From assembly GCA_914767715.1 (NCBI GenBank), contig OU612072.1:12092001-12152000 (forward strand): DNA of 60,000 nucleotides, written 5' to 3'. Positions 11,901 to 19,593 of this stretch are shown in pieces. Position 1 is the stretch's first letter; each line of letters opens with the position of its first letter. Under the pieces are notes generated by a model. That model saw only the letters and a program-made list of their open reading frames with translations. It did not search any database and was not told the origin of the DNA. The DNA is from Membranipora membranacea (Eukaryota; Bryozoa; Gymnolaemata; Cheilostomatida; Membraniporidae). The position numbers and the translations under genes are program-made.

Positions 11901-14900
11901 GGTCGCTTGATCCCGATTGCTGATAGCAGCTGATTGTTTTGTCAGGACACGTTGTCCTTCTTGAACACTGCGAACCAAACTTATTTTTCCGGCTTTACTT
12001 TTCCCTATCACCATCACAGGGATGAGTTTGGATTCACTGTCTTGATCTTTCGGTTGCTTGCTTAGGTACTTCTTGACAGCAGTTATTCCCTGATTGCAAA
12101 TCGTTAGTGGAGGAGATGAAAGGGCTACACAACCGTTACAGTTAAGTCTAACAAGTTTGCCAACGACATGCAGGCTTTTAGGAATTGATGTGAGTGATAT
12201 GTTATTGCTGATATCAAGAACTTCGAGTTAGGTGAGTTGTCCAATGGTTTTAGGTATTGATGTGAGTTTCTTATTGTTACTAATATCCAGTGATTCGAGC
12301 TGGGCAAGCTGTGTAAAGCTTTCTGGTAGCGAAGTGAGTGATTGGTTATTGCTGATGTCAAGATATTTGAGTTGGACAAGCCGCGTGATGCTACTAGGTA
12401 GTGCTGTGACATTATTCCAGCTGGCAGTCAGCGATTCGAGTTTGACCAACTGCCCAAGACTGCTCAATTTATAAGAAATAAAAGAAATGCTGTCTAAGAA
12501 TTCAAATGTTAGATTGTACTCATTCAGATATCACAATTTCTCAATCCAGATAATACTTGTCACTTGAAGTTTTGATTATTTTACCATTCAAAATCTTCTT
12601 AAACACAGTTTCATCTCGGACAAGAAAGTCAGTTATGTGAAATTATTTCGACATATTACAACCCGTCCTGCATTTTGGCACAAACAAACCAGATTGCCTC
12701 ACATTTGTCCTGACATGGCCCTACCTCTTGAATTCTCAGGGGCACCAAAAGTTTAGTGTGAATAGCTGTAGAATCCACACCATTTCAATTTACAAACAAT
12801 ATGGTATACGAAAAATGAAAGGATTGTTATGATTCTATGCAATAATAAAAAAAAAAAATTGTCATGCAGCATATTGGCAGGCTCAATTTGTTGTTCAGGG
12901 AAGTGCTTACCTCTCTGGTAGTTCAGTTAGCTGGCAAGTAACTATGTACAACAACTTCAGTGATTGAAGTTCCCCAATCCAGGCAGGTAATGAATGCAGA
13001 CAGTTTTGAGACAAATATAGTTCCTTCAAGACTGTCAGTAGGCGTATACTGTAAAAAAAAAGATGAAGAATTGTAAACTTTCCACTGCTCAATATGCTAT
13101 CCTTCATATTGTAATATTTAAATATTGAAATGACCAGAAAACAATGACAGTAGAATCAGGTTTACTCTAAACTAGCCCTCTTTTGCCTGTTGTCAGACAC
13201 TCCCCCCCCCCCCGTTCAAAAAACGCTCAATAACCCTATTGTTCATTCTCTTGTTGCATCTCCCGATCCTTTTCTGATCTCACATTGCAATCAGCCAGTA
13301 AAATGAGCTACAGAAACACCTGACTCATGTATTTGAGCTGTCGAGAATGGAGTTATCTGCTAAAAACAACCTGGTTTTCTAAGCTTGTCTATTTTGTAGT
13401 GACAATTTAGTTATTAGTTTTAGTTATTTAAAATCAAAAGCTCCTTATTTAAAAAGTTCAGGGTGGATTGACAGATTAGAGTATGCCCGTGTCCCGCAGC
13501 ATACAATCTAACAGAGGTTCTCTATAACAAATCACCAATCAATTTCAAAATTAACCAGTGCTTACGGTTTATCATGGAAAAGAAAAGGGTGAGTGAACGT
13601 CGCCTAGCCAGTAATTCTGACAACCAGTCATGTGCCCGGATGAAGACAGAGGTTACGGCAGGAAGATACATAGCCTGTCTTACAAGCTTTGTTCGGTCCC
13701 CCCACCTCCCACCGAACAAAGCTTGGATAGACAGGTTAGAGGAAACTGTAAGTTCAGGCTAGCCACGCAAAATAAATGACAGGGAAAGGAGGGAGCAGCA
13801 GTAATGTCTGGGTTAACTAAGAGTTGCAAAACAGTATGTCAAAAAGACATGTGCAACAATGGGTGAACAAAATATTGGGAAGTTATCCCGCTAATGTCAA
13901 AGAGCAGACAACTTATCATTCACACTTTTTATTTTCAGAGTGTTACATTTCAATTAGTTTCAGGTAGGATAATATGGTCGTGATGATAGAGTAATAAATA
14001 AAAAATATTAGCGATGGGACCGCTCACCATTCTGGGAGTTTGGTCAGTTGACACCCACTCATGTTCAGCACTTCCAATGATGTTAGTTGACCAAGGCAGT
14101 CAGGTAATGTGTGCAGACTTTCATTGTTTGATAAATCTAACATCTTCAAAGCATTCAGTGAGCAGATTCTGCAATTAAAATGATACTAATTGCCATTAGG
14201 AAAAGGAAATCTGAAGTCGAATGGTCACAGGTTAAGCTGAACCCATAATGTTTGCTCAACTTAGAATCAGCACTGAGTATTCACGTGTTTCACGACTAAC
14301 CTCGCTAACTGATCATGGTGCGGTACATCTCTCAACCTCAGCTGCTTAAGATTCGGAGCTAACTCTTCTAGACTGGGTGGGACTTTTCCTTCGATGTGCA
14401 TGTGGGTTATATTCAGGTCCTTAGTGGTTTCTGTGAACTTATCCAAGGTCATCAATTCAGTTTGCACATCCTCATCGCCCATCATGGGGATATAACGAAT
14501 CTCAGGTTGGGCATCGTGCCTATACCAGACTTCATATGCTAAAAATGAATCAGGCAATAATTAATATTCTACAACATATCCATCCAGCTCCCGCTTGAAC
14601 ATCTTTAACAGCACAAAATACATTCCCAAGCTTTTGTCTCTGGATATACAACTTCTTTATGATGCCATTTTGGCTTTGTTTGGTTTGACCGTACAAAATT
14701 TGGAATTTAGAGCTTAGGAAAAAGCCTGCAGAAGCCAACAAACCGGCACATTTAATTGAGCAGCCCTCCTCTCATGTAAGGCCTACACCTGACTGTTTGG
14801 CATAATTACTAGACCAGAAATCTTTTCAAAAATTGTCTTGGATGTTAACCAGCGAGATGGACAGCAGTTACCACTTCATAGGTCAAGACAGTGTGTTGCC

Positions 14901-16231
14901 GATGTAATTATGTTAAAGGGCAACCAAGGTTTCGCAGCAATGCATCAATGGGTAGCAAATAATGTGCTGGGCAGCATCAGCTTTGTGCATTACGCGATGC
15001 AAAACTCAAAGTAGTTGCTGACTCTAAGCTGGGTAACACTTCAGCTTAGGGGAGGTTCCAAGACTTTGCTGTAATAATTATAGAGCACAGGCTAAATAAT
15101 AACAGGAACAGGAACAGGAAACTGCTATGTGGTATTCTCTTTTAGCTGAGTTTGAGTACCTGATGGAAGATATGTTTCACAAGAATTCTGGCTGAATAAT
15201 CATCCGAATTATATTTTGTCTTTTTCCCCATGCAGAAGGTGCAATCTGCTAATAATCAATGGCCATCAATGAGAAGTTGTTTGAAACCTTGGTTGCCCTT
15301 TAATGATAATTGGATGCAGACACAAGTTATGAAGTCTGGTGGCAGCCTCCTCCTATCTTTCACTTCAATTTACTAAATCGGGTGGATAGGATTTGACAGT
15401 TTTTTTCGGAAGAGTTTTTCAATCCGACCAAAATGATAATATGTTACGAATCGCCAAAACTAAGGGAAAGTGATCAGAAAAATAAATAGTTTTAAGACAT
15501 CCAAAGTCTGAAAGAGCATGTCAGAACTAATGTGTTTGAAGGCTTCATGGGCCTGAAACTGTTGCCTATAAATAACCATCATTAAAGCAAGACTACTTTT
15601 TCAGTTTCGTTGCCTGAATAGCTGGCTTCGGAGTTCCTTATGGATCTGATTGTTTCATGGTGACTTTGTATCGACCCTCACATTGTGCAACATTATGTAA
15701 GGTACAATTATGTTATGATCAGCATGAAAAACTCTACATGAACTAACTGTTGAACCCTATCCACTCAATTTCCCAAATTGAGTTTCATTTCTAGCCACAT
15801 TTTGCAATGACCGCCCCCGAACTAATGTGACTAAAGTGGTTGCAGGTTAACCATCTTCTTAGGGACTGCCAAGGGGTTACCAAGAGAGGGAGCATGCAAG
15901 TATGTGCGAAACTTTAGATTGCAACGAAACTGTGAAGAGAAAAAAGCACAACCCAACCTTGAATGTCACTGTTTGGTCCATCACCATCGGCATCACTGTG
16001 TACCGTCTCAGTATTATCTTCTATCTGACTCTCACTGCTTTCTGTATGATCGATGGCTTCATTAGGCGTTTCATGTTGTCCTTCCCGATGACAACCATTA
16101 GATGGAATGTCGCGTCCGCCCTGATTATGAACATCAGTAGGAATTCCTCTGTGTCCAACGTTGTGTAAATGCTCCTCATTGGTCTTTCCAGGTAAACATT
16201 CAGAAGTTGTTCTACTTTCGCGATTACCCAT
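5771..16231 (-). CDS. Gene A: LRR-Roc-COR-caspase fusion protein, 11 exons
   Basis: The model joins exons 15958-16231, 14301-14538, 14028-14168, 12911-13048, 10406-12462, 8853-9097, 8238-8399, 7150-7387, 6770-6949, 6240-6349 and 5771-5995. They total 4008 nt, or 1336 codons including the stop. Every junction is GT/AG and every phase matches. Domains in order are an N-terminal MGNRES (myristoylation-like), about nine LRRs (residues ~140-400), Roc (~410-590), COR (~600-900), a linker (950-1031), caspase p20 (1032-1164, His1119 and Cys1162) and p10 (~1210-1320). Roc-COR modules are G-domain dimerisation switches and caspases are Asp-specific cysteine proteases, so a self-contained signalling protease is my inference. 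An in-frame TAA at 12228-12230 breaks the frame at codon 342. The P-loop Thr/Ser is replaced by Ile. The gene may be a damaged allele, or two products may be made. An in-frame TGA sits four codons upstream of the chosen ATG. Confidence 0.8.
6240..6349 (-). CDS. Gene A exon 10: caspase p10 core
   Basis: 'SFAAQRNRHTGSPFIRSI' corresponds to the substrate-binding loop of caspases (YRN/WRN...GSWFIQ-type), with the Arg kept. 'FYKLAHIYDVESLAER' then forms the following helix. The acceptor is TTTTCCAG and the donor CGA/GTAAGG. The exon is in frame at both ends. Confidence 0.95.
6770..6949 (-). CDS. Gene A exon 9: end of p20, inter-subunit linker, p10 start
   Basis: Joined to exon 8 it reads QACAG-SNRE, the family pattern after the active-site Cys. 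A linker rich in Asp and Ser ('HCDDELDSDHQD') follows and could hold autoprocessing sites. It ends 'LSVADMIIMQSSFD', the first p10 strand. The donor is GATT/GTAAGT, phase 1. Confidence 0.92.
7150..7387 (-). CDS. Gene A exon 8: caspase p20 catalytic core
   Basis: It contains the catalytic His in 'FVLVLASHGDEG' (His1119 in the model) and the catalytic Cys in 'IIIIQACAG' (Cys1162), 43 residues apart as in animal caspases. The usual pentapeptide is QACRG or QACQG; here it is QACAG. The start 'EMIAAIHAETQA' follows exon 7 'SNYTAK' smoothly, as in family members. The donor is GGCA/GTGAGT, phase 1. Confidence 0.95.
7558..7979. mobile_element. MITE in gene A intron, about 50-bp terminal inverted repeats
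   Basis: The left end ...GCAATTGTGGGGCAACGTAA and its TGTAGAAGCA block are matched in reverse at the right end by TGCTTCTACACC...GTTGCCCCACAATT. The flanks carry TATATGG at 7551-7557 and about 7980-7986, a likely 7-8 bp target duplication. That size suggests a hAT-like non-autonomous element (inference). It lies between caspase exons 7 and 8. Confidence 0.82.
8238..8399 (-). CDS. Gene A exon 7: caspase p20 start
   Basis: It encodes 'VYQMTEPRGRALIISNH', matching the caspase opening (Y.M...PRG.ALIINN) with its S1-pocket Arg, and then 'GSEHDYDNIKCMLDKVGF'. It is 162 nt, phase 0 at both ends, with donor AAAG/GTAACT. The acceptor is a tandem TAGCAG (8397-8402), so the first codon, CAG, may be included or skipped. 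Confidence 0.92.
8853..9097 (-). CDS. Gene A exon 6: linker between COR and caspase
   Basis: The acceptor TTAATTACAG/AT joins the phase-1 T of exon 5 to make Tyr, and the 82-residue frame stays open to the donor AACCAG/GTTTGG in phase 0. The content is hydrophilic ('VPMIPRAQNSQGTSG', 'IEIQMTEVQEIVGIM') and I recognise no domain. This exon is the key link between the ROCO and caspase halves. The phases match on both sides, but there is no homology support. Confidence 0.6.
9140..9900. mobile_element. Large foldback element or inverted duplication in gene A intron
   Basis: Two arms of roughly 330 bp are inverted copies. Left 9140-9470 begins TTTAAAGGTCTCCTAGCAGG; the right arm ends ...CCTGCTAGGAGACCTTTAAG at 9900. 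The arms share TTTTCATTGCATTTGAACAA, CTCAAATACACCA and ATATTGGCTAAT-like blocks. In one frame both arms can be read as similar short peptides ('IPV.IFIAFEQ.GAP'), hinting at an exon-derived origin, but I recognise no family. It lies between the Roc-COR exon and the linker exon. Confidence 0.85.
10406..12462 (-). CDS. Gene A exon 5: last LRRs, Roc and COR domains (in-frame stop)
   Basis: This unusually long exon (2057 nt, residues 264-949) carries four to five LRRs, then 'SSPPLTICNQGITAVKKYL', a typical link from LRR to Roc. The Roc P-loop is GKSKAGKI at residues 417-424; the consensus is GxxxxGK[ST]. The G3 position reads FLIHGGHE rather than a DxxG-type motif, and the G4-like motif is VVTHGD. 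A COR-like region of about 300 residues follows. Beyond the single TAA at 12228-12230 the frame stays open for 607 codons, and the donor CCAT/GTGAGT is strong. The Roc-COR call rests on domain order and motifs, and GTP binding looks doubtful. Confidence 0.85.
12228..12230 (-). other. In-frame TAA within the LRR array of gene A
   Basis: The reading is GQLT-stop-LEVLDISNN. The repeat just before it reads FTQLAQLESLDISNN, so Gln (CAA) is the expected residue and one C-to-T change explains the stop. The same frame continues unbroken through the remaining LRRs and Roc-COR. If real, translation would end after 341 residues of myristoyl-LRR protein. Confidence 0.85.
12911..13048 (-). CDS. Gene A exon 4: two LRRs
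   Basis: It encodes 'LTVLKELYLSQNCLHSLP' and 'LQSLKLLYIVTCQLTELPE'. It is 138 nt and phase 2 at both ends, like exon 3, so these LRR exons are interchangeable modules. The acceptor follows a T-run ending TTTACAG, and the donor is AGAG/GTAAGC. Confidence 0.9.
13049..14027. other. Gene A intron with a 25-bp hairpin at 13674-13735
   Basis: CCTGTCTTACAAGCTTTGTT... at 13674-13697 is complementary to 13711-13735, with a 13-base C-rich loop between. A run of about 12 C lies at 13201-13213. No exon is seen between LRR exons 3 and 4. The hairpin could be the end of a small foldback element. Confidence 0.7.
14028..14168 (-). CDS. Gene A exon 3: two LRRs
   Basis: It reads as canonical 23-residue LRRs, 'LNALKMLDLSNNESLHTLP' followed by 'LTSLEVLNMSGCQLTKLPE'. 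It is 141 nt long and enters and leaves in phase 2. The acceptor is TTAATTGCAG and the donor TG/GTGAGC. Confidence 0.9.
14301..14538 (-). CDS. Gene A exon 2: pre-LRR region and first LRR
   Basis: The acceptor TTCATTTTTAG/CA joins the phase-1 G of exon 1 to make Ala, and the donor is GCGAG/GTTAGT in phase 2. The first half ('AYEVWYRHDAQPEIRYIPM') matches no domain I know. The second half turns into leucine-rich repeat sequence ('LEELAPNLKQLRLRDV'). Confidence 0.8.
14539..15957. other. Gene A intron 1
   Basis: I see no coding exon or clear repeat. A short tandem AACAGG unit lies near 15102-15122. Confidence 0.4.
15958..16231 (-). CDS. Gene A exon 1: N-terminus with myristoylation-like signal
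   Basis: It starts MGNRESRTTS: Gly2 and Ser6 fit the N-myristoylation consensus MGxxxS/T. The rest of the 91 residues is hydrophilic, rich in His, Asp, Glu and Asn, and probably unstructured. The donor is AAG/GTTGGG, which is weak, in phase 1. An in-frame TGA precedes the ATG by four codons, which supports this start. Confidence 0.7.
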
Positions 16232-19200
16232 GATGCACTGTCAATATTAGTACTCTGATCGCCATGTGAGAGCCTTTATAAAAGAAAGACAATGCTCAAT
16301 CAATGAGGAAGTTCATTGGTACAATGTATGCTTGTACAAGACCTGATGCCCAATTATAAATCGTGTAGAACAGGCTAGAGCGATTGAAATTTGAGTGTTA
16401 CCTGCTTGGAATCTCTTTATCACATATGACCACAAAGAAGCTTTGCATTAGGAAAAGAAAACAGTATGTGGATTATAGATGGAAGCTGAGAAGGACACAA
16501 GTTTGACCTCACTGCACTCCACTAACACCTGAGCTCCCAGCCGCATGTAGGCTGAGGTTAGACTGTTACTGAATACGAGTCTATGTTGCAAAATAAGTCG
16601 TCAAGCTAAGGCCAGATGTTGAAAATACAAACTATGATCATTCGCATCGAAACCAAAATCATAAACAGTTGTCACATTTTCATTTCCACTTAAATTCATT
16701 TCAGAATTTACAGCAATGTTTTACAAGCAATTTAGGAACAATTCGCAATCAGTTGACATATAGCTTCAACAAACAATACAATAAAAAACAAAAGACAAAA
16801 CCTAGTGTGGTAAGACTCTACCTTTATTGAAAATAACACCATGAAGAGAAGAGTTACCAGTGTCTTATCAAATTTGAAAAATCTGCAGCTGCATCTAAAA
16901 TGTACAATGGCCAGTGCATTGTGATGCTTATCATACCACACTCATGTTCAAGCTATAGCTATGATTCTCCTCAATGTGATATGCTGGGAAACTACTCTCT
17001 TAAATTTTTGCATTACGATTCAGGGTGAAGTCAGCTTAGATATGAAAATATAGTGCTTATAAAATTATTGTAAATTCTTAGGCACAATTTTTATGTTATC
17101 AGATTGAAAATTCAATTGAGCATAAAGTTGTGCATTTAATAGAATTATTTTATTCAACAACAAATTAGTCAATTAGTTATATAACTGCCCTATGTTAAGT
17201 CAACTGGTGTGTTTTGTTTCAACAAAATAAGCCAAATAATTTTTAAAAGCAACTCATGGTTATTATATTAATAAGATTATTTTCAACATCTGTTGTTGAC
17301 TGCCTAAGAAGCAAACCAGAAGGATATTTAGCATATCAACCCTGAGTGGCTTGTTCTGCCAAGGTCAAGGACAACGGATTTTGATAGTGCAAGTTATCAT
17401 ATTGTATCAAGCGAGGGGTCCCTTTCTTGGCTGGAGGAATTCACCCTGGCTTCTCCCTACCCATAAACATCAATCTGAGATCAACTTCAACCAACAATTC
17501 TTACAACTCACATATGCTCAAACAACTCACAACAACGCAGATAACTCTACTGATGGAACATAATCATCCTTTTAACATCGGTATCAATCACTGGTCTCTG
17601 GAGAGGTCTAGAGTATCATACCAATTCTCTCACCCCCCCCCCCCTCTCACCCATCATAAGGCAAGAAAAGATAATAAATAACGAAGAAATTGTTTCAAAC
17701 GTTTCAGGGCTGTGACATTGTCTGCGTATCTCAAGCAATTCCATTTAAACTTAAGAAAAACAGTACAACACTATGTGGATTAAGTATGACACTGTCATTT
17801 CTTCAACCAGATATGTGACCCAACACATTGGAAGGCTGCCAAGCAAACAACAGAGCAATAGTCTGATACGTAATATCGAATGGCTGTCCTTATCAGTTTA
17901 ACTTGTGTACTTTTTAAATTAAATTTCATAAAATAAATAGAAACTGTCTACACTCACTCGTCGATGTTGAAATCCAGAGTTGAGAAATGATCAGAATCGT
18001 AAAATTGCAGTGTGTTGTGTGACCAATCTTGACAGAATTCACCATTGCATTAAGTTTATGTGTGAATTATGAAAATTCAGTACACTTGATTTAGAACTAA
18101 TATGGTTGATCAGGTAAAAATAGTGCTCTATTACTGAACGCTATTTTCAATGAGCAATCGACAATCACCCTAATATTTTTAACCGCTGCATCTAAGCATG
18201 CTATACAAACTCGCAGGGCTGTATCTTTGTATTGAACAAAATGGCCAGGGTAGAAGTTTGCATCAGAAAAAAGTGGCGGACTTCCTTACAAACATTTTGC
18301 AAAATTATCCGTGATCAAAAAAATGTTGTTCATTTATACAACTCATATCAACCCAAACATATGTTGGCATTGTCGCATTGTTGGGTTCCCCCATAACAAC
18401 ATTTTCCCTTCATCTAACAGTACGCAATATCTGATGATCATCAAAGGTCAGTATGAGGATGATAATTATCTTGTAGCTTCGAGTTGTGCACACTTTGATG
18501 CTTAAGAGACAACTCCTTGCACAGATGTATTTGGCAGCCATCTTAGTCAAGTTAGACGATGGCCGTTTATATAACATTACTCTGCCATTCCAGTGACATG
18601 TACATACACATATGATCCAAGTACAAAAGTGTTTATTTCAGCAAATCAGCAAATGGGAAGGAGACATAATAAGTTTAGGTATTATGTATTTTTTTGGGGT
18701 AATTGGAAAACAGATATCCGAATTCAACACTGACATTATTGCTATCACATTAGCTGACTCAACTTTTGAAAAAAGCCAGCAGTCAAAATTCATAAAAATT
18801 ATTTAAAGAGGGTTAAGAAATCTTGGAATAAAACTTTGGTTGAGCTTTTACTGTTTGAAGATTATAGTGAGTTAAACTTGACTAGACGATTACAGCAAAG
18901 ACAACAGAGAACTATGGTAAAAATTTTAATATCAAAGGTTACTTGTAAAAAGTTAACATTAAAACATAAATAATTACAGTTCAAGGAGCTTAAAATAGTC
19001 TCTGTATTCCTAGGTGGAAATAGATTGCTAAAACGATTGTAAACAGTAGATTATGCAAAGTTAATAATTTCAATTTGAGCAGGTCTGTGCTTTGTAGAAG
19101 ATTCTAGCTAATACCAACTGTTATAGGATATTACTAAAATCGTACATTAATAAATAAAGCGTAAAATACTCATTGACAGACTTGCAATGGCAGGTTTTGA

Positions 19201-19286
19201 TATCACTTTAACCTTACCAATCATAATACTGTGACTGTAACATTATGTAATAACACCTCTATGGCTAAACAAGTTAAAAGTTTTGT
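16232..19286. other. Spacer between genes A and B, very A+T-rich
   Basis: This holds the gene A promoter side (near 16232) and the gene B 3' UTR side (near 19286). A minus-strand AATAAA lies at 18632-18637 and could serve gene B, but the distance from the stop is nearly 0.9 kb. A C-run lies near 17633-17645. No coding region is recognised. Confidence 0.4.
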
Positions 19287-19490
19287 GACACAAAGCATAT
19301 CTATAATGACTGTCAATCCAAGTTCCCAAGTCATCAAGTTGTTGACTCGAGTTGTGACTTAAGACTTAACTTAGGTGTGCAATGAACATGTTGAGACACA
19401 AAGCGAATCTTTGATGACTATGAGTCTCAGTTTTTTAGTCATCAAGTTGTTGACTTGAGTTGTCATTTGAGACTCAACCCTTAAATTCTG
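19287..19490. repeat. Tandem duplication, about 108-bp period, next to the gene B stop
   Basis: GACACAAAGC starts at 19287 and again at 19395. Each is followed by a near-match containing AGTCATCAAGTTGTTGACT, GAGTTGT and GACT(T/C)AAC. On the minus strand it lies within the first 210 bases after the gene B stop codon, so it is probably transcribed 3' UTR. Confidence 0.8.
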
Positions 19491-19494
19491 CCAC

Positions 19495-19593
19495 TTAGGC
19501 CATTTCAAAGTCAGTCTTGATTGCATTGAGGTCCTGCATGATACAGTCTAGATGTGCCATCTCGGCGCTTAGCTGTTCTGTGCTCTGAGTCAT
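19495..19593 (-). CDS. DCC/NEO1: Gene B exon 31: P3 motif and stop
   Basis: The last exon (acceptor ATGTTTTAG) encodes 'QLSAEMAHLDCIMQDLNAI' and then KTDFEMA and TAA. Vertebrate DCC and neogenin end with the conserved P3 motif (SAEMANLEGLMKDLNAI-type), which mediates receptor multimerisation and kinase binding. This is the strongest single sequence proof of the gene's identity. Confidence 0.97.
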   Translation of the reverse strand: MTQSTEQLSAEMAHLDCIMQDLNAIKTDFEMA

